Assembly: GCF_900176505.1 (NCBI RefSeq)
Contig: NZ_FWYB01000021.1
Span: 1 to 64,000, forward strand
Length of the DNA: 64,000 nucleotides
Source: Pedobacter nyackensis
GTDB lineage: Bacteria; Bacteroidota; Bacteroidia; Sphingobacteriales; Sphingobacteriaceae
Direction: 5' to 3'
The notes under the pieces are model-generated. The model was given only the letters and a program-made list of their open reading frames with translations, was not told the origin of the DNA and searched no databases. Positions 46,431-57,000 of this stretch are shown in pieces. How positions within the stretch are numbered: the first letter of the stretch is position 1; every line of letters starts with the position of its first letter. Position numbers and translations under genes: made by a program.

Positions 46431-47362
46431 ACAGCTGCTCTTTCCAACACTCCCCAGCTATTTACCGGCAATTCCGGACGCGCAGCCAATGCATCATTGA
46501 TGATTTTCAGAACACGCTCACGCTCTTCACCCTTAATGTTCAACCTTGGTGCCCTTACCCTTTCTGTACCAATACCTGTTGCAACTTCTGCGAGTTTAAT
46601 ATACTGAACCAATTTAGGGTGAATATCCAATTCAAGTACAGGCAAGAACCAGCGATAAATGGTTAACGCCTCTGCAATTCTGTTTTGCTTTACTAAACGG
46701 TAAATTGCTACAGTTTCTTTAGGGAATGCATCCACAAGACCCGCCACCCAACCATCAGCGCCCATTACAAGGCTCTCCATAGCCAGTGGATCTACACCAG
46801 TAAAAATCTTAAACCTGTCGCCAAATCTATTGATCATACGAGTTACATTGGTGATGTCTCTTGTAGACTCCTTTACGGCCTGAATATTTTGATACTTAGC
46901 CAGTTCCTCAAACATATCCAGGGTTACTTCTATTTTATAATCTACCGGATTATTGTAGATCATGATAGGTAAAGTGGTGCTTTCAGCAATTGCTTTAAAA
47001 AAAGCCAATGTTTCTTCTTTATCAGCAAAGTAACGCATTGGTGGTAAAAGCATGAGACCGCTGGCTCCTAGCTCTTTTGCTTTTTGGGCTGTCTCGATAG
47101 CACCTTTGGTAGTAGATTCGGCAATATTTAGCAAAACCGGAACTTTTCCTGCTACAAGTTTAACCGTATGTGCCAGCAGTTCAAATTTCTCTTCATTTGT
47201 AAGCACACTCGCTTCCCCTAAGGACCCACCAAGTATCAATCCCTCTGCGCCGGCTTCGAGCTGGGCCTCAATGTTTTTATCAAACGCATTAAAATCTAAC
47301 TGATCCTCTTCTGTAAATTTTGTAGTTACTGCGGGGAATACCCCTGACCATTGAATACTCAT
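46427..47362 (-). CDS. 1-pyrroline-4-hydroxy-2-carboxylate deaminase (DHDPS family)
   Basis: 311 residues; the start is the ATG at 47362, since the frame before it only offers a TTG. TIM barrel of the DHDPS/NAL family, with GGSLGEASVLTNEEK (pyruvate-type loop), Tyr in PIMIYNNPVDYK and the Schiff-base Lys in QAVKESTRDI. In this operon it should open and deaminate the pyrroline to 2-oxoglutarate semialdehyde. General DHDPS members could also do other aldolase steps, but the context is strong. Confidence 0.9.
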   Translation of the reverse strand: MSIQWSGVFPAVTTKFTEEDQLDFNAFDKNIEAQLEAGAEGLILGGSLGEASVLTNEEKFELLAHTVKLVAGKVPVLLNIAESTTKGAIETAQKAKELGASGLMLLPPMRYFADKEETLAFFKAIAESTTLPIMIYNNPVDYKIEVTLDMFEELAKYQNIQAVKESTRDITNVTRMINRFGDRFKIFTGVDPLAMESLVMGADGWVAGLVDAFPKETVAIYRLVKQNRIAEALTIYRWFLPVLELDIHPKLVQYIKLAEVATGIGTERVRAPRLNIKGEERERVLKIINDALAARPELPVNSWGVLERAAV

Positions 47363-47473
47363 AATCAAATTTCTTTTTATTCAAAAATAGAACTATGAGA
47401 TTGTGAATAAGGGACAGAAATTAACCGGTATTACTAATAAATTACCAAGATGAGTGTTCCAAATACAGGATGA

Positions 47474-48868
47474 TCACATCGCGTTTCTAATTTGTTCAAC
47501 ATCTTCAACAGCGCGCGCAAGCTGTTTCCCCAGCATGCGTGAACCATCTAAAGTGATCACAAAATCATCTTCTACCCTTATTCCACCAAATGAGCGATAT
47601 TCATTTACCTTTTCATAGTTAATGTATTCAGGGAATAAATTCTTAGCGCTCCAAATGTCAATTAGTTCGGGAATAAAATAAATGCCTGGTTCAACTGTCA
47701 ATACATTTCCGGTTTCCAGTTCTTTACCCAGGCGAAGGGATTTAAGGCCGAACTGAGTAGTGTTTTTAATAAGGGTGTCGGTGTACCCAACATACTGCTC
47801 TCCCAGGTCTTCCATATCGTGTACATCCAGCCCCATCATGTGGCCAGTTCCACATTGAAAAAAGAGGGCATGTGCTCCTCTTTTCACAGCATCTTCCAAA
47901 TTACCTTTCATCAACCCAAGTGCTTTAAGGCCTTCCGCTAATTTCAAACATGCCTGTAGGTGTATGTCTAAATATTGCTTACCTGGTTGCAATAGTTCAA
48001 CCGCACTATGATAAGCACTGAGTACAATGTTATAAATTTCCTTTTGCTGGTTATTGAAAGTCTTTCCAGCCGGGAACGTACGGGTAAGATCTCCAGCATA
48101 CCCCATCGCTGTTTCAGCTCCTGAATCGTTTAATACAAGATCTCCCTCTTTCAAAGTATTTCCATGAAAATGGTTATGAAGGACCTGCCCATTCACTGTT
48201 AGTATGATAGGATAAGCAATATCACCACCCTGGCTAAGTGCTTCCTGATGAATGGCCGCCGCAATCTCACTTTCCTTCATTCCTGGCCGAGCCATTTTCA
48301 TAGCTAATAAGTGCATGTCTACAGAGATAGAGGCTGCCTTATCGAGTTCCCTGAGCTCTATTTCAGACTTAATGGAACGTTGTACTACAATCGCTTTAAT
48401 AAATGGAACTGAAGCCAATTTACTCACATGATCTGGTGCCGCATTAAAAAGAGCAGAAAGTTTAATCTTGTTTTCAGCCCTATAAGGAGGAAGAAAATGA
48501 ATTTCTCTCTTCATTTTCAACGCATGCGCTATGTAGTCGACCAATCCGGATTTATCTCTAACCTGTAAAACGCCCGAATCAAAAGCTTTTTCTTTCAGTG
48601 TTTTTTGTCTGCCCATCCATACGATATCATCAATACTCATTTCCTCACCAAAAAGTAGGACCAATTGTTCATCAACATCAATCACTGCTGACAACCCAGG
48701 TTCTTTAATACCAAAATAGTAAAGAAATGAGCTATCTTGCCTGAAACGATATGTGTTATGAAGGAAATTAATGGGGCTTTCTTCATTTCCTAAGAAAAGC
48801 AGAATTCCAGAACTAAATTTAGCGGAAAGTATAGCTCGCCTGCTGATATATTCGTCTTTATCAAACAT
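47474..48868 (-). CDS. Xaa-Pro aminopeptidase/prolidase (M24B)
   Basis: 464 residues. N-terminal creatinase-like domain (1-170), then the pita-bread metallopeptidase. Metal ligands: Asp in LNDSGAE and GYAGDLTRTFP, His in CGTGHMMGLDVHD, Glu in TVEPGIYF and GGIRVEDDFVI. It splits bonds before (hydroxy)proline. It lies 111 bases before the deaminase gene and likely leads the operon, so it may supply hydroxyproline from collagen-like peptides. Confidence 0.92.
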   Translation of the reverse strand: MFDKDEYISRRAILSAKFSSGILLFLGNEESPINFLHNTYRFRQDSSFLYYFGIKEPGLSAVIDVDEQLVLLFGEEMSIDDIVWMGRQKTLKEKAFDSGVLQVRDKSGLVDYIAHALKMKREIHFLPPYRAENKIKLSALFNAAPDHVSKLASVPFIKAIVVQRSIKSEIELRELDKAASISVDMHLLAMKMARPGMKESEIAAAIHQEALSQGGDIAYPIILTVNGQVLHNHFHGNTLKEGDLVLNDSGAETAMGYAGDLTRTFPAGKTFNNQQKEIYNIVLSAYHSAVELLQPGKQYLDIHLQACLKLAEGLKALGLMKGNLEDAVKRGAHALFFQCGTGHMMGLDVHDMEDLGEQYVGYTDTLIKNTTQFGLKSLRLGKELETGNVLTVEPGIYFIPELIDIWSAKNLFPEYINYEKVNEYRSFGGIRVEDDFVITLDGSRMLGKQLARAVEDVEQIRNAM

Positions 48869-49014
48869 CTATTAAATTTTAAAAATCTTTATATTTCTTT
48901 TCTTCTCCAACTGTAAAAATAATTTAACAATTGCAGATTAAATAGTCGGATATTAACAAATAACTACACTTTTTAATGCTGTTTTTCCCGCATCATAGAG
49001 AACAGTGTACAATG

Positions 49015-49503
49015 CTAAACACGAATCGAATGCAAATGATGGCGGGTAAATGGAAATTTCAGAACAACCTCAATCTTCTGATTAAAACGGCTTTTAATCG
49101 CAGTATTAACCTGTCCTATAATTCTGTTAAACTTATTAACTACTTCTTGAAAAAGCTTCTTTTCTTGGGGCGTTTTAGGTGCATGAAATACAGTTTCAAA
49201 GTAAATTGTATCCATTTCACGATAAATTTCCAGGTGTTGCTCAGTATGATTTTCCTTAAGAAAGGTTACGATACGATTGATCAACTGGTCATAATGATAG
49301 GCTTTGATATGCGCGTTGGTCATGGAGCGCGGAACGCTAAAATTCGCATAGGTATTTAACTTAAGCTCATTTTCCCTAACTTTTACATCATCAAAATCAA
49401 GTGTAAACAAACCTTCCTTTTCATTTATTTCCTTGACAAAAGTGAATACCTGGTCTCCTTCCGGGGTAACATAAATAACGCTGGATAATTGCTTGAATTT
49501 CAT
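49015..49503 (-). CDS. hypothetical protein, 162 residues
   Basis: Not recognised. Mixed alpha/beta, N-terminal beta strands with VIYVTPEGDQVFTFV, then helices (DQLINRIVTFLKENHTEQHL) and a basic C-terminus. No signal peptide or membrane helix. Same direction as the next gene, 47 bases apart, so they may be an operon. Confidence 0.65.
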   Translation of the reverse strand: MKFKQLSSVIYVTPEGDQVFTFVKEINEKEGLFTLDFDDVKVRENELKLNTYANFSVPRSMTNAHIKAYHYDQLINRIVTFLKENHTEQHLEIYREMDTIYFETVFHAPKTPQEKKLFQEVVNKFNRIIGQVNTAIKSRFNQKIEVVLKFPFTRHHLHSIRV

Positions 49504-49550
49504 AACATTTGATATTTAGAGCCCATTAAAACCCATTTACCATAGTGCTA

Positions 49551-49916
49551 TCAATCTAATTTTAGATCAATATCCTTTTCCTCTTTAAGTAACTCCAAAT
49601 AACTTAAAAGGTTTATCAAACCATAAAATAGATAATTAAATAGGATCGCCCTTATTTTGCCCTCTTTATTCAATTGCTTACTAACACCGATATCATCTGG
49701 AGTAAATCTCCCAAGCAATCGTACCACTTCTTCCTGATGAAACTCTAAATAATAACCGAGGTTATTCCGCTTATTAACCCACTCGAGGGTTAGCGCGTCA
49801 TTTACTCTCTTAAACTCTAGTTTAAGTTCATCTACTCCAAGATACGCTAAAACTATAGGCTTGTATAGGTTTAAATCAAGCATATACTGTCCAATTTTCA
49901 ACAACTGATTTTCCAT
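49551..49916 (-). CDS. hypothetical protein, 121 residues
   Basis: Not recognised. Mostly helical, acidic at the C-terminus, with LGVDELKLEFKRVNDALTLE and AILFNYLFYGLINLLSYLEL (one hydrophobic stretch that could be a core helix). Start: the ATG at 49916. Confidence 0.6.
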   Translation of the reverse strand: MENQLLKIGQYMLDLNLYKPIVLAYLGVDELKLEFKRVNDALTLEWVNKRNNLGYYLEFHQEEVVRLLGRFTPDDIGVSKQLNKEGKIRAILFNYLFYGLINLLSYLELLKEEKDIDLKLD

Positions 49917-49973
49917 AAGACATCACATTTTAAATTAATCATCTTCTTCCAATGGTGTAAAACTATAGCCGCT

Positions 49974-51017
49974 TTATAAATCCGTCGGCTTATAATAGCT
50001 GCTCGTTTTGATAGGGAATTGTTTTTTTGCCAGCATATCTTTATATACATTCCCCGTTGCCACAACCGCACCTCTGTTATTTGTTGTGTAAGTCATACTC
50101 GAATCGTGAGAATAGCCAATCATATGGCCAATCTCATGCACGGCAATAGAACAGATATCCATGGTCAGGTAATCCCTTAAAACATGGTTAGCCAATCCAA
50201 AAGTAGATCCACCTCCCAATCCGGAAACATTTACAACCACACCACAATTAATTGTGGACATATCAATTATCTTTTTGAAGTCCGCTTCTTTCTGTTCTGT
50301 TGTTAATAAAACTTTATTGTTATCCGTGATGGGTTCAGCTACAAATTGGGTTTTTGTTGCATCCGACTGGAATAAATAAGCCAAATTGATAATGAGGCCT
50401 GTGAATCTTCGCACGTCTTTTGCATCGATGTTTTCTTTCCAATTATTGTTAGGATCGTCATTGCCGTCAAAATCATGGTACTTGATCTTCCATTTCAATT
50501 TAGCCAACAATTTAAGGCTTTTGATCAGATCTGTATTCCCGGTAAAATCAAAAGACACTTTATTTACAGGGATACCTGTTGTCTTGTATTGAGCCAGATC
50601 AACTTCCTGATCTTCGCTGTTCAAAAATTTCGTATCCCCTTCTATGAATGGATACTTAATTTCCTGAACAGCATGTGCCCTTATCTTTCCGATCTTGAAA
50701 AGTTTGATCGGTTTTGGTTGCCCTTCTATAGTCAAGAGTATGGTGGCATCAACAATATCCACTGGTGCAAAGTTTGCCACTTCTATCGTAGTCGCATTCA
50801 CGGCTTTCACCCGCAAAACCTTGCCAATTTCATAACGTCTCGACTCTGATGTAAGAAGTTCCATTGACTCTCCGTCTTTGAACATCAAACTGGAATTACT
50901 ATCGTTATCGAATTTTAATTCGACAGTAGTTACAGGAGCTGGGCCGATAGGGCTTATCTTGTCCTTCTTACAGCTAAAAAATAAAATGAGTACAAATGGT
51001 AGGATGATTTTTTTCAT
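49974..51017 (-). CDS. M57-type HEIGH metalloprotease, lipoprotein
   Basis: 347 residues from the Met at 51017; a Met five codons earlier precedes it, but the later one gives a clean lipoprotein signal (FFSCKKD). The zinc motif is VHEIGHMIGYSHDS, which matches the HEIGH wording of family M57, with Asp in place of the third His neighbour. The N-terminal half is beta-rich. Likely exported to the periplasm or cell surface. Confidence 0.85.
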   Translation of the reverse strand: MKKIILPFVLILFFSCKKDKISPIGPAPVTTVELKFDNDSNSSLMFKDGESMELLTSESRRYEIGKVLRVKAVNATTIEVANFAPVDIVDATILLTIEGQPKPIKLFKIGKIRAHAVQEIKYPFIEGDTKFLNSEDQEVDLAQYKTTGIPVNKVSFDFTGNTDLIKSLKLLAKLKWKIKYHDFDGNDDPNNNWKENIDAKDVRRFTGLIINLAYLFQSDATKTQFVAEPITDNNKVLLTTEQKEADFKKIIDMSTINCGVVVNVSGLGGGSTFGLANHVLRDYLTMDICSIAVHEIGHMIGYSHDSSMTYTTNNRGAVVATGNVYKDMLAKKQFPIKTSSYYKPTDL

Positions 51018-51115
51018 AAGGTTTATGTTCAATAGATTTTAATAAAGTATAGGTTCTGGTAATTCCTTAATCAAATATTCAATTTTTCTCGTAAAAGAAA
51101 GGAGGAGAATTTGGT

Positions 51116-51184
51116 CTAAAAGGGGGGATTAATACGTTTTCGCAGATAATCTGACGGGGCAACGCCAAATTGTGAATAAAAAAA
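51116..51184 (-). pseudogene. C-terminal AraC HTH remnant
   Basis: Minus strand encodes FFYSQFGVAPSDYLRKRINP, then a stop. This is the end of an AraC double HTH (xFGxxPSDYLRKR). Nothing of the rest survives; its upstream end runs into a terminator hairpin. Confidence 0.65.
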
Positions 51185-51219
51185 CCGGAGAAAAATCTAT
51201 AAAAGATTCTTACTCCGGT
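51176..51219 (-). terminator. terminator downstream of the PhyH gene
   Basis: On the minus strand, ACCGGAG / CTCCGGT encloses a second stem AATCT / AGATT, followed by a run of seven T. It ends the PhyH transcript. Confidence 0.85.
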
Positions 51220-51278
51220 GATGTATTGCTAGACTAAATCGAAGGGAATAAACTGTTCGTTTTCTTTACAAAACACGA

Positions 51279-52169
51279 CTAAATCAGGATGTCTGGAGAA
51301 AATATCAATGGGAAAAACTGTCCTTCCATTTTATGTCCAGCTTTTATAGGGGGCACTCCCTTAAGCAACGTTTCGTCTGTATTGGATTCAGTGCCGTCAG
51401 TAAATACATTTAGAACGAAAGCTCTTCTGGAATGCGGCGATTTATTGGGAAACGAGCCATGAACCATTAAAGGATGATGAAATGTAGCATGCCCTTTTTT
51501 GAGTTCAATGGGAACAGGATTAAATTCCGCCTTCTGTTCTTCTGTTAAGTACTGCATCAGGCCTTCCATATCACCAGCCAGGTCTGGCTTGTCCAGCAAG
51601 CCCCAATTATGACTCTTAGGTACATAATATAAACAGCCGTTCTCAGTGTTGGCATCATCCAATCCAACCCAACATGTTAGATGTTGCATTGGCCCTGTCC
51701 GCGTCCAATAGGAATAGTCTTGATGCCAGGCCACAACTCCTCCGTGTTTCGCTGGTTTACAGAACAACTGGTCATGCCAGAAACGCACTGCCTTATTGCC
51801 TAGGAGTTGACTGGCTGCCATAGCGAAGGCTGGGTTCCAGATCACATCGTGAAAACCTTCTGTAATGCGCCAGGCCCCTAGCGCATGAAATAAAACAGCA
51901 TCAGGATCGGCAGATTCATTACTGTGAAACTCATGAAACAGTTCATTCAATGGGTGTCTGGGATCTACGATTTCCTCCAATTCTTTGTTAAGTCGATCAA
52001 TTTGCCATTCATCCAGTAACTTTACATTACTGAGGTATCCGAACGCTTTAAAAAAATCCAGTTGTTCATTGTTGAGTTTGTATTGTTCCCACTCAGAAGA
52101 TTTTGTAGGCCATTTAAACAGATCGGAAATAAGTTGATGCTTTTTTGAAAGATCATTTTTCGTAATCAT
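51279..52169 (-). CDS. phytanoyl-CoA dioxygenase (PhyH) family protein
   Basis: 296 residues, Fe(II)/2-oxoglutarate dioxygenase fold. Iron ligands: His and Asp in VAWHQDYSYW (about 148-150) and His in HPLMVHGSFPNKS, with Arg in HSRRAFVL for 2-oxoglutarate. Substrate unknown; in Bacteroidota such genes often sit by SusCD loci and AraC genes. Here both are present, the AraC only as a remnant. Confidence 0.88.
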   Translation of the reverse strand: MITKNDLSKKHQLISDLFKWPTKSSEWEQYKLNNEQLDFFKAFGYLSNVKLLDEWQIDRLNKELEEIVDPRHPLNELFHEFHSNESADPDAVLFHALGAWRITEGFHDVIWNPAFAMAASQLLGNKAVRFWHDQLFCKPAKHGGVVAWHQDYSYWTRTGPMQHLTCWVGLDDANTENGCLYYVPKSHNWGLLDKPDLAGDMEGLMQYLTEEQKAEFNPVPIELKKGHATFHHPLMVHGSFPNKSPHSRRAFVLNVFTDGTESNTDETLLKGVPPIKAGHKMEGQFFPLIFSPDILI

Positions 52170-52267
52170 AGTATAAATTTAAGAGGTACCCGGTAAAGAT
52201 TGCTGTTGTGATACAATTTAAGAATAATTTCTGGAGAAATGATTTCCTTGATTTGCCAGAATGCAAT

Positions 52268-52298
52268 AGCGAGTGTCCATACAGGATGGACACTCGCT
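52268..52298 (+). terminator. hairpin terminator between PhyH and SusD genes
   Basis: 13-pair stem AGCGAGTGTCCAT / ATGGACACTCGCT with 5-base loop, followed on the + strand by TTAATTTTT. Its tail favours the + strand, but the neighbours are minus-strand genes, so it may still end SusD transcripts. Confidence 0.65.
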
Positions 52299-52323
52299 TT
52301 AATTTTTCAGAAAAATGCTGCTG

Positions 52324-53982
52324 TTAATTATATCCTGTATTTTGAGTTAATACTCCTTTTGAAAGATCCACTTCCTTTTGTGGAACAGGCATCAGATAAA
52401 ATCTATCATTCCATGTTCTTTCCTGAGCCTGAGTATTTTTAATGTTGTTAATAGTTTTCATTACCTGAGGAGCAATCTTCCAACGACGAATATCCATGTA
52501 ACGCTGTCCTTCTAAGGCAAGCTCTACTCTACGTTCGTTACGAATTACTTCTCTAAGCGCATCTTTACCTGCATATTTAACCCTATCAACTACAGGCATT
52601 CCTGAACGCATTCTAACTTCATCAAGCGCATCATAAATTGTAGCATCCGGACCACTAACCTCATTTTTAGCTTCAGCATAGGTTAATAATACTTCTGCAT
52701 AACGGATTAAGATTACGTTGGCATAATTATCTACCTGAAGGCGATAAATTGCAGGATCCACCATCTTGCGGAAATTGTATCCTGTTAAAGACATATTGGA
52801 AGCTCCCTGAACCCAATTAAATTTATAATCATCCTCAACCGCATTCCAAGGTGAATCTTCAAACAGGATAGTCGCGTAAAGGCGAGGATCTCTGTTTTTA
52901 TATTCGTTTGCGAAGGCCGGGTCTTTAGCAATATACCATGCAGCACGCTGTGCCGGTGTTGGCGGGGTAATTGGCTCACCAGTTTTATAACTACCATAAC
53001 TATTCACTAATTCCTGAGTTGGAGTTAGTGAACTCCAACCACCAATAGTACCTGGTAATAAGTAAGTATTTAGGAAATTGGCATCCTTTTGGTCAATTTG
53101 TTGCCGATCTAAAATTACTTCAGTATTTCCTTCATTTGCTTTATGAAAAAGAGCTTCGTAACTACGCAGACCTAAGCGGAATTTCTTCTCATCAGCAGCA
53201 TTTGCAAAAGTTACCCATTGGCTATAATCATCTTTAGCATCTATAGCTTCTTCAGCATCTACTTTAAATAAACTATACCCTAGAGTCATGACTTGACTTG
53301 AAGCATTTACCGCCTCCTGGAATTGCCCCTCATTTAAATGAACTCTTGCTTTCAATGCAAGAGCAGCTCCTTTTGTGACCCTTCCTTTCTCATTAGGCTT
53401 ACCACCCGCATAAGCTTGGGGTAAAATCTTTGAAACAGCTTCCAACTCATCTGTAATAAATTTTATTACTTCAGCTTTTGGAGTTCTTTTCACATTTTCT
53501 TCTCCTAACTTAACAACCGCTGTGAGTAAAGGAACATCGCCAAATTTATTTACCAAATTGGAATAAAACAGCGCCCTTAAAAATCTTACTTCAGCTTTAT
53601 ATCTCTCCAGTAAAGCATTATCTATTGTAGTTACTTTATCTGCATTAGCAAGAAAATAATTTGCACGACGAATGTCGACGAAACTCCAGCCAGCATCAGT
53701 AGTTGAAGTAAGCGTTCCAGCCGAAACATCTGTAGCTGAACTTTCCCATGGATACTGTGCATGGGCATTGTCTGATGCGCCATCCTCATAAATTATACCA
53801 TCGCCTGGCAATCTATTGTATACAGCCATAACAGCTTGGTATACATCGTTAGGAGTTTTCCAAAAAGTTGCTTCGGACAATTGATCTAATGGTGGTCTTT
53901 CCAAAAAGTCCTTTTTACAAGAAGTAACAGCGCCAATTGTTAAAAGCCCTGTAAGTATATATATTGATGTTATTTTTTTCAT
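52324..53982 (-). CDS. SusD/RagB family nutrient-binding outer membrane lipoprotein
   Basis: 552 residues, lipobox VTSCKKDF near 22. The start FLERPPLDQLSEATFWKTPND is a SusD hallmark, with RFLRALFYSNLVNKFGDVPL later and RYAEVLLTYAEAKNE and RRVELALEGQRYMDIRRW near the end. It forms the lid of the SusC transporter and captures its substrate on the cell surface. It follows SusC with a 20-base gap. Confidence 0.94.
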   Translation of the reverse strand: MKKITSIYILTGLLTIGAVTSCKKDFLERPPLDQLSEATFWKTPNDVYQAVMAVYNRLPGDGIIYEDGASDNAHAQYPWESSATDVSAGTLTSTTDAGWSFVDIRRANYFLANADKVTTIDNALLERYKAEVRFLRALFYSNLVNKFGDVPLLTAVVKLGEENVKRTPKAEVIKFITDELEAVSKILPQAYAGGKPNEKGRVTKGAALALKARVHLNEGQFQEAVNASSQVMTLGYSLFKVDAEEAIDAKDDYSQWVTFANAADEKKFRLGLRSYEALFHKANEGNTEVILDRQQIDQKDANFLNTYLLPGTIGGWSSLTPTQELVNSYGSYKTGEPITPPTPAQRAAWYIAKDPAFANEYKNRDPRLYATILFEDSPWNAVEDDYKFNWVQGASNMSLTGYNFRKMVDPAIYRLQVDNYANVILIRYAEVLLTYAEAKNEVSGPDATIYDALDEVRMRSGMPVVDRVKYAGKDALREVIRNERRVELALEGQRYMDIRRWKIAPQVMKTINNIKNTQAQERTWNDRFYLMPVPQKEVDLSKGVLTQNTGYN

Positions 53983-54002
53983 GATATTCGAATTATTTTA
54001 GA

Positions 54003-57000
54003 TTAAAAACCTGCACTTAAACCCATTGACCAGGTTTTCATACCCGGATAACCCCCACGTCCAGAGCCTGACTCCGGATCGTAGTCTGCCAGACGTTTAT
54101 CAGCCATAATAGTGAATGGATTGTTTGCGGCTCCATAAACTCTTAGTTTAGACAAGCCAATTCGTTTGCTTACATCCTGTGGAATCGTATAACCTAAAGT
54201 TATACCTCTTACCCTAAAATAGGCACCACTAAATAACCAGAATGATGAAGTTGGGTTATAATTATGCGCTCCTGCTGCTGTAGTCAAAATTCGTGGAAAA
54301 TCAGCATTTGGATTAGGATTAGCAACAGTCCATCTGTTTAACCACTGTTCTTTTACATTAGCACCATTAAAAAAGGGATAAGAAGCCTCTTCAGATAAAT
54401 AAGTTTTAACTTTTGCTACACCGTAAGTAAGTACGCTCAAGTCAAACCCTTTATACGCTGCATTTAAATTAAAACCATAATTTAACCATGGAACATCATT
54501 ACCAATAACCTTACGATCAGCTGAGTTGATCTTATTATCTCCATTTAAGTCTTTAAACTTAATATCGCCTGGCTTAGTAGTTAAGGTTTGAAAAGCATGC
54601 GACGTAACATCTGCAGCATCAACAAAAAGACCTTCAGATTCATAACCATAAAAAGAGCCTATTGATTCCCCTATTTTTTGTATATATCTTCCGTCAACAA
54701 CTTCATCTCCACCTCCCAATTTAGTGATCTTACTACTTATTATTGACAAATTACCACCAATGCTGAAAGTAAAGTCATTACCTATTTTATTGTTATGAGT
54801 GACAGCAAGCTCAAACCCTTTATTTCGGGTAGCTGCGCCATTTGATAAAGGAAGCCCACTATTTACGGCATCAGTAGTGCTTGTATTTACCCCAATGGTA
54901 GCAAGGGCAGGAACCCTCATCAGCAGTTCTTTGGTATCTTTAATATAGTAATCGGCAGTAATGTCTAATTTCCCCTTAAATAAACCCAGGTCAATACCCA
55001 AATCGGTCATATAAACCTTTTCCCACCCTGTAATTGGGTTGGAAATTTTGTCTGCCCATACTCCACCTTGAGGAGCTTCTTCAAAGCTATATTGGTAACC
55101 GGTGTTTAAACGGTCAAAATAGTTTCCGATAAGCACTACCTCCTGGTTACCTAAAGAGCCGTATGAACCACGCAATTTCAAATTATCTATCCAGCCAACG
55201 TTTTTCATAAAGTCCTCTTTAGTAACATTCCATCCTGCTGAGAAAGATGGGAACATGGCCTCACGGACATCTTTACGGAAACGAGATGAATAATCAACAC
55301 GTGTGTTTACTTCAAAAAGGTATTTATCATCAAAAGCATAATTGAAACGTCCAAATACAGAACGCATAGCCCACTCTTCCTGATTGCTTCGGTTTGCCTG
55401 TCCGTCTGTATCAGAATTTATATCTTCAGGATTTGAGGAACCAGATACCACAGTGGTCATCTCATTGTTTGGGAAATTTTTACGACCAACGAAAGCAGTT
55501 CTGTAAGTATTGCTTTCTTGTGAAGCACCTACTGTTATTTTACCGTAATGCTTACCAAAATTACGTTCATAATCGGCAGTTCCCTGCACTAAAAGTTCTT
55601 TTCTTTTCCTCCAATACTCAAGCATGTCGTTCAGTAACCTTTGAGTTGAATTCATTGGTTTACCGGTTAGAAAATCATTAATCGGATTCAGGGTATTATT
55701 AAAAGTCCATGAGTTGCCATTTGTATACTTTAAAGAGACTAATCCATTGATCGACAAACCCTTAATTGGGGTTAAAGTAGCATTGGCAGCTGTTTGCAAG
55801 TAATTATCACGGTCCCAGGCCTTACTACTTTCTTCAATCCAGCGCAATTGATTACGGCCGGCAGTTTGCGAATTTGCTTTTCCATTGTCAATAGAACCCC
55901 ATTCACCGTTGCTCTGACGGAGTACAGCGGTAGGAAGGGACCTGTTAAGCTCTGTCCAGGACAAATCACCTTTACGGTCAAAACTTTGGTTAATGAATGA
56001 AAAATTAGTCCCAATCTTTAAAATTTCAGGTACAATAGTAGTTTCAGTATTCAACTTAGCAACTATACGATCCTGGCTTTTGTGAGGGATAATAGATTCC
56101 TGATTTAAATAAGACAGACCTAAATAGCTATTCGTAATTTTTCCTGGTGCATTTATGTTTAAGTTGACATCACTTAAAGGGGCGTTTTTACGTAGGACTT
56201 CGTTATACCAATTGGTATTTGGGTAAAGATCTGGCTTTGACCCATCCTTGTACCATTGGATCTGTTGGTCGGTAAACAGTGCAGCGGCGCCGGCATTTTT
56301 TAAAGCTTCATTATAAAGTGTCGTATAATCTACAGAACCTACATATTTTGAGATACGGGTTGGAGATTGCCATCCATAATTTGCGTTTAATTCTACGGTA
56401 GTTTTATCTCCTGAACCACGCTTGGTTGTTACCATTATAACACCATTTGCTGCTCTGGAACCGTATAGCGCTGCTGAAGAAGCATCCTTTAAAACAGACA
56501 TACTTGAAACATCACTTGGGTTTAAGGTTGCAAATTCCTGAGCGGAAGCAGGTATTCCATCAATAACATACATTGGGCTACCTGTACCTGCAGTAGTTAC
56601 TAAACTACCCCTACCTCTAATGCTTACCGCAGTTGAGGCGACTGCATTACGGCTTACATCACTAGGGCGTTGTAAAATAGTAAGACCAGGAGAAACCCCT
56701 TGTAAAGCATTCTGTATAGAAGTTACAGGTCTATCCTTTAATTGCTTAGGAGTTATGGTAGCGATAGCGCCAGTTAAACTTGTTCTCTTCTGGGTACCAT
56801 AGGCAACGACTACAATTTCACTGAGCGCACTATTCTGTGGTGTGAGTGTTATAATCATTTCTGCTGTGGCATCAGCTTTTATTTCCTTTGGATCATATCC
56901 TAAATAAGTGATCACCAGAATTGCGTTTTCATCTATCCCCTTTATACTGAAACGGCCATTACTGTCTGTGATAGTAGCTCTGGTAGTCCCTTTAACTTTA

